A DNA stretch of 64,000 nt, taken from assembly GCF_031179985.1 (NCBI RefSeq), contig NZ_JAPSHJ010000014.1:1-64000 (forward strand), in the 5' to 3' direction. Under the pieces are notes generated by a model. The model had not been told where the DNA came from, ran no database searches, and saw only the letters and a program-made list of their open reading frames with translations. The translations under genes and the position numbers were made by a program. Shown here one piece after another: positions 20,142 to 32,598 of the stretch; within the stretch, counting starts at the first letter, position 1; every line of letters starts with the position of its first letter. Source of the stretch: Arthrobacter sp. (GTDB lineage Bacteria > Actinomycetota > Actinomycetes > Actinomycetales > Micrococcaceae).

Positions 20142-22050
20142 TTACAGCCCGGGGAGCTGGATCGGTGTTGTCCGGTCCGGCATGGCCGTATTGCTGCGTC
20201 CGGAGGCCGACCCCGCGCTGGTCCATTCCCTCTGGGGGCTGTTGGGAAATTCCCCCGAGGTCCATGAGGTCCTCCATGCTGTTACCAGTGCTTCCGGCGA
20301 ATCATTGGCTCAGATCCCGTCGTTCGGCATTGTGGACTTCACGCATTCCCTTCGCGTTTTCCTCCGCGGCGATATCGAGCTCACAGCCCACCTGACAGAG
20401 GGCCCTGTTGATCTCAACGGTCGTGATGTCACCACCTGGACTGAACGTCATCTGGCGGATCCACAGTGGTACACAGTGAAGGCTCCTGGCGGGAATGCCG
20501 GAGGCGCCGAGTTGCCGTTGGCCGATGGCGTTGTGCTGTTGCAAGGCCTGCGGATGGACCGTGAAGGGGTTTCTGCTGTGCAGGTTCCGCTGGCCAGGGT
20601 GCCCTCCGCGCTGCTGGCGGAACCCGATGTTCCCGAGCCCCAGCTCGTGGCAAGGCAACTGCCGGAACCGCCGGTCCAGACGCCGCAGGTGCCGGAACGG
20701 CCCGTAGAGGCTGTGCCGGAACTGGTGCCTGCTCCCGCCGTCGTGGTCCTCCCCGAAGACAACGTGCGCGAAGAGAACCTGCCGGAAGAAGACCTGCCGG
20801 AAGAGGACCTTCCCGAAGAGAACCTGCCGCAAGAGGACCTGCCGGAAGCGAACGCGCCGGAAGCAACCGATAAGGAAGCGGTTGATCACGGGGTCTCGCA
20901 GGAGACCGTGATGGGCATCCACGACGACGATGAAGAATATAATGACGACGTCGCCGACTCTGTTGAACCGGTTGAAGAACCTGATTCCGCCGCAGTCCTC
21001 TTTGTGCCCGAGGAGGTCGCGGCCGTCGAAATGACAGGCAGCTACGATCACCTCTGGGAAAAGACAGTGATGCGGAACATCGAGGATGCCGCTGTTCGGG
21101 TAGACCCGGATGCCGACGAGGCTGCCCAAGGGACAAGCGCTGGGCCTGCAGTGACCAGCAAGGAACCAGCAGAAGAGGTCCCTGAAGCAGCGGACCAACC
21201 TTTGGCAGTCTCCTTCCAAGAGCACGTCCAGGAGCCAGCCCAACAGCCTGCTGAGCCATCAGCCGCACCGCTCCAGCAGGGCGGTTTGATCGACTCGGTG
21301 CCTTGGCGCAGCGGTTCCGCGGCCTCCGGCTTGATGCCTCCTTCCTTTAGCGCACCGTCCAATCCCCAGCCGTCCAATCCACTGTTCATTGTGCCTTTCC
21401 GTGGGCAGCCGAACATGCCCGCGTCCGGCAATCGGTCCGAGCAGCCGCTCCCGGTGGTAGCGCCCGTCCTGCCGCTGGTGGACGACAGTGACCATGACGG
21501 TCAGACCATCATGAAAAGTGATCTGGCCGGAATGGCAGCAGCCGGCCAGGCTTCCGTCCCCGGCAACGGTGACGCGAACGGTGGCGGGACAGGGCCCAGG
21601 GTCCTCGCCCGCGTTTGCCCGCTAAACCACGCAAATCCTCCTACTCATTCCGAATGCTCCACGTGCCACCAGCCTCTTCCCGATGATGCAGTCCAGGTTC
21701 CGCGGCCTGCGCTGGGCCGGATGCGGGTGTCCACGGGCGAGCTGATAGATCTGGACCAGTCGATGATTGTGGGGCGGCAGCCTTCTGTTTCCCGTGTTCA
21801 GGGCGGAGTCATGCCCAGGCTCGTCCAGGTGGCCAGCCCGAGCGGAGACATCTCACGTTCCCACGTGGAGGTGAGGCTCGAGGGCTGGCACGTTATGTTA
21901 TGCGATCTGAAGGCCACGAACGGCACAGTCCTGGTCCGCGAGGGGCAATCTCCACGGCGGCTGGCTCAAGGTGAGATGGCCATTCTCCTGGACGGGGACA
22001 TCGCCGAACTCGGTGATGACATTTCCTTACGGTTTGAGGAGATCCGTTGA
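20128..22050 (+). CDS. FHA domain protein with zinc-ribbon-like motif and acidic repeat linker
   Basis: C-terminal FHA (IVGRQPSVS ... DISRSHVEVRLEGWHVMLCDLKATNGTVLV); CPLNHANPPTHSECSTC; start chosen at MVSSSYSPGSW within the longer listed ORF. Confidence 0.88.
   Translation: MVSSSYSPGSWIGVVRSGMAVLLRPEADPALVHSLWGLLGNSPEVHEVLHAVTSASGESLAQIPSFGIVDFTHSLRVFLRGDIELTAHLTEGPVDLNGRDVTTWTERHLADPQWYTVKAPGGNAGGAELPLADGVVLLQGLRMDREGVSAVQVPLARVPSALLAEPDVPEPQLVARQLPEPPVQTPQVPERPVEAVPELVPAPAVVVLPEDNVREENLPEEDLPEEDLPEENLPQEDLPEANAPEATDKEAVDHGVSQETVMGIHDDDEEYNDDVADSVEPVEEPDSAAVLFVPEEVAAVEMTGSYDHLWEKTVMRNIEDAAVRVDPDADEAAQGTSAGPAVTSKEPAEEVPEAADQPLAVSFQEHVQEPAQQPAEPSAAPLQQGGLIDSVPWRSGSAASGLMPPSFSAPSNPQPSNPLFIVPFRGQPNMPASGNRSEQPLPVVAPVLPLVDDSDHDGQTIMKSDLAGMAAAGQASVPGNGDANGGGTGPRVLARVCPLNHANPPTHSECSTCHQPLPDDAVQVPRPALGRMRVSTGELIDLDQSMIVGRQPSVSRVQGGVMPRLVQVASPSGDISRSHVEVRLEGWHVMLCDLKATNGTVLVREGQSPRRLAQGEMAILLDGDIAELGDDISLRFEEIR
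20770..20865 (+). repeat. degenerate 15-bp minisatellite encoding (E-E-N/D-L-P)n
   Basis: EENLPEEDLPEEDLPEENLPQEDLPEANAPEA encoded by repeated gaagagaacctgccg-like units. Confidence 0.85.
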
Positions 22051-23891
22051 GTTCCAAACGTCCCCCCGCTCCACCACCCCGTATTCCCGGCTTCACCTAC
22101 GTCAGCCTCCTGGGCTCCGGCGGCTTTTCGGATGTGTACCTCTATGAACAGGACAGGCCCCGCCGCAAGGTGGCCGTCAAAGTTCTGCTTTCCGGCCTGA
22201 AAACTGATGGGGCCCGACGACGCTTTGAGTCTGAGGCCAACCTCATGGCTCAGCTGTCCTCGCACCCGTATATCGTGACCATCTTCGAAGCAGAAGTGAC
22301 CGACGACGGCCATTCCTATCTGGCCATGGAGTACTGTTCCAGGCCAAGTCTGGATATCAGGTACCGTCGTCAGCGTTTCAGCGTGGACGAAGTCCTCGCC
22401 GTGGGCATCCAGGTGGCCTCCGCCGTCGAAACCGCCCACCGTGCCGGCATCGCCCACCGGGACATCAAGCCCGCCAACATTCTGGTCACTGATTACAACA
22501 GGCCTGCCCTGACCGACTTCGGCATTTCAGGGACCCTGGGAAGCGACGCCGATGAGGACGCCGGGATGTCCATTCCCTGGTCCCCGCCGGAGCAGTTCCG
22601 GGACGGTCCGGTGGACGGCATCATGGTGGACGTTTGGGCGCTGGGAGCCACGCTGTACACCCTACTGGCCGGGCGGTCTCCCTTTGTCATGCCGGGTGCC
22701 GACAATTCCCAGCGTGAGCTGATTTCGCGTATCTCCAATATGCCGGTTCCACGGCTCGGCCGCGCCGACGTCCCTCAGTCCCTTGAGCTGGCATTGTCGA
22801 CGGCGATGGCCAAGTCCCCGACTTCCCGGTACTCCTCGGCTCACGCCTTTGCTCTTGCACTCCAGCGCATCCAGGCTGAACTGAACCTGTCCGTGACGCC
22901 CTTTGAGGTTTTGGAAGAGCCGCAGCACGACGACGGACACCCGGATGACGGCTTCGAAGAGACACGGGTTCGGAGCGTCGCTTCGATCGACCCCGAGTTG
23001 ACCGGCAGCGCTCCCACGTTCCCCGCACGTACCCGCCCCCTCGCCGGTGAACCGACCCGTCAGCCAGCCGGGCAGCCGATCGGGCCGAAGTCTCAGACGC
23101 CTGCTCCCTCGGTGGCTCCTCCACCTGCTTCCCAGGTACCGGGGCCACAGTTGTTCACGCCCAAACCCGAGGATCGTACGGAGGTTGGATGGCAGGTTCC
23201 CGGCACGGCTTACGCAGCGGGGAACACCACCGAACAGGACGATTCAGCCCAGGCAACTATGCTGCGCGGACCAAGGGCGGTAGCTCCGGCCCGGTCAGCT
23301 GACGGCCTTGGCCCACAGGCTGGCGCTGGCCCACAGGCTGGCGCTGGCCCACAGGCTGCCCCTGGACAGTACGCTGCACATCAGGACGTCCGGGATGATG
23401 ACTTGGCCGCCACGGTCAACCGGCCCCGGGCAATGGGAGCGGCAGATGCCGAGGAAGGTCCCGGGGACACCGGGAAACGGAACCTCTGGCTGGCAATCGC
23501 CGGTGGAACCATTCTGGTTGTGGCGATCATCCTCGGAATAACGTTGTCCCAGACGAGGCCCGAACCGCACGTAGTCGCTACTGAACAGTTCAGCCAGCCA
23601 CCCGCTGATCCCTTGGACGATGGCGTCGTTCCTGATGTCGAGAATTTGACGGCAGTCGATGGAGCACCGGGCAAGGTGATTTTCACGTGGACCAACCCCA
23701 GTCCGAAACCGGGCGATGTCTATAAATGGAACCTTGATGGCGGACCTGTCGAGTCCACGACTGAGACCAGGGCTGAGATTATTGCAAACCCGCCCGGAAA
23801 GTTCACGTGCATCTCGGTGATAGTAGTTCGTCAGGATGGCACTGCTTCGGCTGGACTGACCATGGGCTCACGCCTATGCCATTCACTCTAG
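22047..23891 (+). CDS. transmembrane Ser/Thr protein kinase with extracellular FN3-like C-terminus
   Basis: GSGGFSDVYLYEQ, VAVKVL, HRDIKPANILV, DFGISG; single TM (LWLAIAGGTILVVAIILGITL) followed by an FN3-like segment (VENLTAVDGAPGKVIFTWTNPSPKPGDVYKWNLDGG). Confidence 0.93.
   Translation: MSSKRPPAPPPRIPGFTYVSLLGSGGFSDVYLYEQDRPRRKVAVKVLLSGLKTDGARRRFESEANLMAQLSSHPYIVTIFEAEVTDDGHSYLAMEYCSRPSLDIRYRRQRFSVDEVLAVGIQVASAVETAHRAGIAHRDIKPANILVTDYNRPALTDFGISGTLGSDADEDAGMSIPWSPPEQFRDGPVDGIMVDVWALGATLYTLLAGRSPFVMPGADNSQRELISRISNMPVPRLGRADVPQSLELALSTAMAKSPTSRYSSAHAFALALQRIQAELNLSVTPFEVLEEPQHDDGHPDDGFEETRVRSVASIDPELTGSAPTFPARTRPLAGEPTRQPAGQPIGPKSQTPAPSVAPPPASQVPGPQLFTPKPEDRTEVGWQVPGTAYAAGNTTEQDDSAQATMLRGPRAVAPARSADGLGPQAGAGPQAGAGPQAAPGQYAAHQDVRDDDLAATVNRPRAMGAADAEEGPGDTGKRNLWLAIAGGTILVVAIILGITLSQTRPEPHVVATEQFSQPPADPLDDGVVPDVENLTAVDGAPGKVIFTWTNPSPKPGDVYKWNLDGGPVESTTETRAEIIANPPGKFTCISVIVVRQDGTASAGLTMGSRLCHSL
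23310..23360 (+). repeat. in-frame 18-bp minisatellite (about 2.8 copies) encoding (GPQAGA)n
   Basis: ggcccacaggctggcgct at 23310 and 23328, partial at 23346. Confidence 0.9.
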
Positions 23892-23949
23892 GACCAAGAA
23901 AAGATTACGGAACTGATCCGGGCATTGCCCTACAAGGAGGCACGGAAAT

Positions 23950-24654
23950 ATGGGGGATCTAGCAATAGATTTCTGTGGTGAGTGGCATGAGCCCTCAGAC
24001 GAGGATGTCTTCAGCATCGGCCGCGAGGGTGACCTTGAGGTGGACGACAACCCCTACCTGCATCGGAGATTCCTCCAGATAGCCCATTATGACGGGATCT
24101 GGTGGCTCAGCAACGTCGGCAGCATGCTCTCCGCCACCATCGCGGACGGTTCGGGCGGAATGCAGGCCTGGCTTTCACCGGGGGCCCGGATCCCGCTCGT
24201 CTTCAGCCACACCAACGTGATCTTTACCGCTGGTCCAACGACGTACGAGTTTGCCGTGCACCTGAAGACTCCGTCTTTCCGGCAGGAGGTCCGCGACGAC
24301 GAGAGCGGAGGGGATACCACCATCGGGCCCGTGGTCTTCACAGACTCCCAGAAGGCGCTGATCGTGGCCCTGGCTGAACCGATGCTCCGCCGTGAAGGAA
24401 CAGGCTTCAGCGCCATTCCATCGTCGGCCGCGGCAGCAAAAAAACTGGGCTGGGCCCTGACCAGATTCAACCGAAAGCTGGACAACGTGTGCGACAAACT
24501 GGACCGGGTCGGCGTGGCCGGACTGCGCGGCGGAGGCGGGAAGCTGGCCACCAACAGGCGCGCCCGTCTCGTGGAACACGCCGTGACATCCCATTTGGTA
24601 ACTGTCGATGACCTGTATTTGATCGAAAAGATGAGGGGAGTCGAAGAAGGGTGA
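23950..24654 (+). CDS. degenerate FHA-like domain protein with possible C-terminal helical/DNA-binding-like region
   Basis: FSIGREGDLEVDDNPYLHRRFLQIAHYDGIWWLSNVGS resembles an FHA core; sits between kinase and FtsK-like genes and overlaps the latter by 4 bp. Confidence 0.75.
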   Translation: MGDLAIDFCGEWHEPSDEDVFSIGREGDLEVDDNPYLHRRFLQIAHYDGIWWLSNVGSMLSATIADGSGGMQAWLSPGARIPLVFSHTNVIFTAGPTTYEFAVHLKTPSFRQEVRDDESGGDTTIGPVVFTDSQKALIVALAEPMLRREGTGFSAIPSSAAAAKKLGWALTRFNRKLDNVCDKLDRVGVAGLRGGGGKLATNRRARLVEHAVTSHLVTVDDLYLIEKMRGVEEG

Positions 24655-27600
24655 GAATCCGACTGACGTTGCGCCGTGACCCGGCCGAAGCGAAGGATCT
24701 GGCCGTTACCGTGGACGGGCTGGCCACGGTGGCTGACATCGCCGTCGAGCTCTGGACCGCAGATCCGGAACGGCGCGGCACTCCGGCACCCCCCAACCTC
24801 ACCCTGAGCATCGACGAAGCCTTTGTGGCCGGCGGCATGACGGGCAACGTCCTCAACAGGACGGACAACCTTTTGGAGTCGGGGCTCCGGCCGGGTTCCG
24901 TGGTTTCGCTGACGCAGGTCAGTGACCAGTTCGCCGTCCCGGGGGCCAACCGGGGACCGGCCGCGGCAACGCTCCGGATCCTGACAGGCCCCGACGTCGG
25001 CCAGGAATTTTCGCTGCCCACCGGAACCAGCTACATCGGCCGGGGCCGGGACGTGGACATCCGGTTGTCGGACCCTATGACGTCGAAGCGGCACGCCCGG
25101 ATTACGGTGGGCGAGACGGTGGAGATCGTGGACACGAACTCCGCCAACGGGCTCATCATGGACGGACTACCCGTCACCCGGGCCACGTTGAACTCTTCAG
25201 ACACCCTGATGCTCGGAGACACCACGGTGGCTGTGGTGTCCCTGTCACGCAACCAGGCGGCAGCACCGACGTCGCCCCTCGTCGATTTCAACCGTTCCCC
25301 CAGGGTGGTGCCGCGCTTCGAAACTCCCAAGCGGATGCTGCCGGCCGGGCCGAAACGTCCGGATAACCACCCTTTTCCGTTCGTCATGCTCATCGCCCCG
25401 TTGATGATGGGCACCGTTCTGTGGATCGTGACCCAGAACGCCATGTCGGCGATGTTTATGGCCATGATGCCGCTGTTCATCGTCGGGCACTATGTGGACC
25501 AAAGGATGCGCAGTAAGCGGGAGCGGAAGGAACAACTGAAGCAGTTCCGTGAATCAATGGCAGCGTTCCGGCGTGACATCACCGAGCTCCAGCACGTTGA
25601 GCGTTCAGTACGCCTTCAGGAGGCGCCGTCCGTCAGCGACACAGTTGACTCCATCTACAAACTCGGCCCGCTCCTCTGGACCCACCGGCCTGAACACGGC
25701 GGCTTCCTGGGGATCCGTTTTGGCCTGGGTACTCTTCCGTCGAGAGTTCCCCTTGAGGAACCGGGCAGCAACGACACCGAGCCGGAGTTCATGCAGGAGA
25801 TCCAGGACTGCATTAAGCAGTTCCAGATCATCGAAGGCGTACCGGTGGTGTCCCAGCTCCGTTCAGCAGGCTCGTTCGGGCTGGCCGGCGCCCGTGGTCT
25901 CGTCGACGACGTCGCGCGGGGAGTAGTCCTCCAGGCCGTCGGTTTGCATTCGCCCGCGGAGGTGGTGGTTACTGCCATCACCTCGGCTCAATCAAAGGAC
26001 CGGTGGGGCTGGCTGCAATGGCTCCCGCACGTCGGATCAGGGCATAGCCCGCTGAACGGGGACCACCTCGCGGCCGGCTCGGCGAGCGGATCCACGCTCC
26101 TGGCCCGCCTTGAAGACCTGATCGAGCAGCGTGAGGCGGCGGCCAAGATCCAGGGTCCGCAGGCCAGGCCAGCCATCGAAGCGGACAAAGAGGAACTTCC
26201 CGGCCCGGTGTTGCCCTCGGTCCTGGTCATTGTCGAGGACGATGCTCCAGTGGACCGTGGACGGCTCACCCGGCTCGTGGAGCGGGGACCGGATTCAGGC
26301 GTGCACGTGATGTGGGTTGCTACCAGCGTCCAGTCCCTGCCTGCAGCCTGCCGGGACTTTATGGTGGTCGACGGCGATCACGGAACCACTACCGGTCAGG
26401 TCCGGCTCGGGCGCCACACATACCCTGTCAGCTGCGAGAGCCTGGACGCTGAGCTCGCCCAGCAGCTTGCACGGATGCTCTCACCCGTCGTTGACGTCGG
26501 TAAACCTGTCGACGACGAATCCGACCTTCCCCGGGCAGTGTCCTATGCGACGCTGATCGGGAAGGACTTCATGGACAACCCGCAGGCAGTGGCGGACCGC
26601 TGGAAGGAAAACAATTCCGTCCGGGCCACGGCCGTCCCCAACCGCAAGGACAACGGCACCCTCCGCGCCCTGGTCGGGTCGAAGGGCATAGAACCTCTGT
26701 ACCTGGACCTGAAAAACGAGGGTCCGCACGCCCTGGTGGGTGGAACCACAGGTGCCGGTAAATCGGAGTTCCTGCAGTCCTGGGTGATGGGCATGGCCGC
26801 CGCCTACAGTCCGGACCGCGTCAGTTTCCTGTTTGTCGACTACAAGGGCGGGGCAGCCTTCGCTGACTGCCTCCACCTCCCTCACACCGTGGGACTGGTT
26901 ACCGACCTGTCGCCGCACCTGGTGCGCCGTGCGTTGACATCCCTGCGGGCGGAGCTGCATTACCGGGAACACCTGCTGAACCGGAAGAAGGCCAAGGATC
27001 TTCTGGGCCTTCAACGCGAAGCTGACCCTGAAGCGCCGCCGTATCTGATCATCATCGTGGACGAGTTCGCGGCCCTCGCCACAGAAGTACCGGAATTCGT
27101 GGACGGGGTAGTGGACGTCGCTGCCAGGGGAAGGTCCCTGGGACTGCACCTGATCCTGGCCACACAGCGGCCGGCAGGCGTCATCAAGGAAAGCCTCCGC
27201 GCCAACACCAACCTCCGTGTCGCACTGCGGATGGCCGATGAGGACGACGCCACAGACATCCTTGGCGTTCCCACTGCCGCCTACTTCGACCCATCCATTC
27301 CCGGGCGAGGTGCCGCCAAGACCGGTCCGGGCCGCATCCAGGGCTTCCAGACCGGGTATGCGGGTGGCTGGACCACGGAAAAGCCACAGCGTCCCCAGAT
27401 CGACATCGTGGAAATGGCCTTCGGCTCAGGGGCAAGCTGGGAGCCTCCTGCACCGGAAAACCCCGTCAAGGAAGAGCCGGCCGGGCCCAATGATATTGCC
27501 CGCATGACCGCGAATATCATCAAGGCCGCTGACGTGCTGGCCATTGAAGCCCCGCGAAAGCCGTGGCTGAACGAGCTCGCCACGACCTACGATTTTTCCA

Positions 27601-29138
27601 AGCTCCCCAATCCCCGGACCGATGAGCGGCTCCTGCTGGGTGTGGCGGATGACCCCGCCCACCAGGACCAACCGACCGTCTTTTATGAGCCGGACCGGGA
27701 TGGCAACATGGCCATCTACGGAACCGGCGGTTCCGGCAAGTCGGCCGCCCTAAGGGGAATCGCCATCGCGGCGGCAGTGACACCCCGGGGTGGACCGGTT
27801 CATGTTTACGGCATTGACTGCGGTTCTTCAGGACTGAAAATGCTCGATGAACTCCCGCACGTCGGCGAGGTGATCAGCGGCGACGACGTCGAGCGGGTAG
27901 GGCGCCTGTTGCGCTGGTTGCGCGATATCGCCGATGACAGATCAGCCCGCTTCGCCGAAGTCCGGGCATCCACCATTGTGGAGTACCGCAAACTCTCAGG
28001 CAGGCCTGACGAAAAGCGGATCTTCGTGCTGGTGGACGGTATGTCGGCCTTCCGCGAGACGTATGAGTTCAGCAGGCTGTCTGCGCTCTGGGACATCTTC
28101 CTGCAGCTCGCCACTGACGGCCGGCCCCTTGGTATCCACCTTGTGGTGGCAGGAGACCGCCCCAACTCGGTACCGGCATCGCTGTTGGCATCCATCCAGC
28201 GGCGGCTTGTCCTGCGGTTGTCCTCTGAGGACGACTACATGTCAGTCGATGTGGCCAAGGACGTACTGAGCAAAACGTCTCCGCCAGGCCGCGGGCTCCT
28301 CGGGAACAACGAAGTTCAACTGGCCGTGCTCGGCGGGAACTCCAACCTCGCCCTCCAGGCAAGGGAAGTGCACAAGCTCGCCCAGGCGATGCTTCGTCAA
28401 GGGGTGGAGAAAGCGCCGCAGATCGAACGGCTGCCGGACCAGGTGGACCTGGACATCCTTCCGGCGGGACGTCCGGACGCGCCGGTGATCGGCGTGGACG
28501 ACGAAACGCTGCAACCAGCCGAAATTCTAGCGAAGGGACCGCTGCTGTTGGCCGGTCCCCCTGGTGCCGGCAGGACCGTGGCCCTGGTAACCATGGCCTA
28601 CGCCCTCCGCCGCTCCAACCCGAACACGGAGCTTATCTATATCGGATCCCGCCGCTCAGCAGTAGCTTCTCTCCGGGTCTGGAACCGCTCCCTCGTGGGA
28701 GTGGACGATGTCCAGGAGGCCCTGGACGATCTGACGGAGTACTCCACGGGCAACCCGGGGAGCCTCGCCATTTTTATCGAAGGCCTTACTGAATTCACGG
28801 ACACCATGGCGGAATCCGGCATCGGGCGCCTCGTGACGGCATCGATCAAGGCGGACCAATGGGTGGTGGGCGAATCCGAAACGTCCACCTGGTCCTCGGC
28901 CTGGTCCCTCGCGCAGCCGTTCAAGTCCGGCCGCCGCGGCCTGCTCATCAATCCGGGAGACATTGAGGGGGACAGCCTGCTCAACACCTCGTTGGGCCGG
29001 ATCAGCACTGAATTCATTCCCGGACGGGGCTACATCGTCGGGAGGGGCAAGGTGCGCAAACTCCAGGTGGCCCTGCCCCCGGAGGACCGTGCCTATGGGG
29101 AGTCAGCCCTCAGCGGGGTCGGTGCGGCCGGCGTCTAA
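24651..29138 (+). CDS. FtsK/SpoIIIE (EccC/EssC-like) multi-ATPase with N-terminal FHA domain
   Basis: ubiquitin-like/FHA N-terminus (YIGRGRDVDIRLSDPMTSKRHARI ... DTNSANGLIMDG), two TM helices, three P-loop modules (GGTTGAGKSEF, YGTGGSGKSAAL, LAGPPGAGRTVAL). Confidence 0.93.
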   Translation: MRIRLTLRRDPAEAKDLAVTVDGLATVADIAVELWTADPERRGTPAPPNLTLSIDEAFVAGGMTGNVLNRTDNLLESGLRPGSVVSLTQVSDQFAVPGANRGPAAATLRILTGPDVGQEFSLPTGTSYIGRGRDVDIRLSDPMTSKRHARITVGETVEIVDTNSANGLIMDGLPVTRATLNSSDTLMLGDTTVAVVSLSRNQAAAPTSPLVDFNRSPRVVPRFETPKRMLPAGPKRPDNHPFPFVMLIAPLMMGTVLWIVTQNAMSAMFMAMMPLFIVGHYVDQRMRSKRERKEQLKQFRESMAAFRRDITELQHVERSVRLQEAPSVSDTVDSIYKLGPLLWTHRPEHGGFLGIRFGLGTLPSRVPLEEPGSNDTEPEFMQEIQDCIKQFQIIEGVPVVSQLRSAGSFGLAGARGLVDDVARGVVLQAVGLHSPAEVVVTAITSAQSKDRWGWLQWLPHVGSGHSPLNGDHLAAGSASGSTLLARLEDLIEQREAAAKIQGPQARPAIEADKEELPGPVLPSVLVIVEDDAPVDRGRLTRLVERGPDSGVHVMWVATSVQSLPAACRDFMVVDGDHGTTTGQVRLGRHTYPVSCESLDAELAQQLARMLSPVVDVGKPVDDESDLPRAVSYATLIGKDFMDNPQAVADRWKENNSVRATAVPNRKDNGTLRALVGSKGIEPLYLDLKNEGPHALVGGTTGAGKSEFLQSWVMGMAAAYSPDRVSFLFVDYKGGAAFADCLHLPHTVGLVTDLSPHLVRRALTSLRAELHYREHLLNRKKAKDLLGLQREADPEAPPYLIIIVDEFAALATEVPEFVDGVVDVAARGRSLGLHLILATQRPAGVIKESLRANTNLRVALRMADEDDATDILGVPTAAYFDPSIPGRGAAKTGPGRIQGFQTGYAGGWTTEKPQRPQIDIVEMAFGSGASWEPPAPENPVKEEPAGPNDIARMTANIIKAADVLAIEAPRKPWLNELATTYDFSKLPNPRTDERLLLGVADDPAHQDQPTVFYEPDRDGNMAIYGTGGSGKSAALRGIAIAAAVTPRGGPVHVYGIDCGSSGLKMLDELPHVGEVISGDDVERVGRLLRWLRDIADDRSARFAEVRASTIVEYRKLSGRPDEKRIFVLVDGMSAFRETYEFSRLSALWDIFLQLATDGRPLGIHLVVAGDRPNSVPASLLASIQRRLVLRLSSEDDYMSVDVAKDVLSKTSPPGRGLLGNNEVQLAVLGGNSNLALQAREVHKLAQAMLRQGVEKAPQIERLPDQVDLDILPAGRPDAPVIGVDDETLQPAEILAKGPLLLAGPPGAGRTVALVTMAYALRRSNPNTELIYIGSRRSAVASLRVWNRSLVGVDDVQEALDDLTEYSTGNPGSLAIFIEGLTEFTDTMAESGIGRLVTASIKADQWVVGESETSTWSSAWSLAQPFKSGRRGLLINPGDIEGDSLLNTSLGRISTEFIPGRGYIVGRGKVRKLQVALPPEDRAYGESALSGVGAAGV

Positions 29139-29166
29139 GGCAGATCTGGCGGTTGGAGTCCGCTGA

Positions 29167-32465
<3,299 letters not shown>

Positions 32466-32598
32466 GCTTTGAGCCTGGTGCTGGCGGCGGGGCCCGGAGT
32501 CTTGTGCCGCGCCGGGAGTGGGCGTCGGGAGTGATAGTTCAATCACGGAAACGATGCTTTCGCGGTGATATCCCGGAAGCCCCTATTAGCATGGCCAC

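Noticed and set aside
20302-21268. Two overlapping minus-strand ORFs (313 and 279 aa)
   Set aside because: Antisense to the FHA gene; their apparent repeats mirror the sense-strand acidic repeat.
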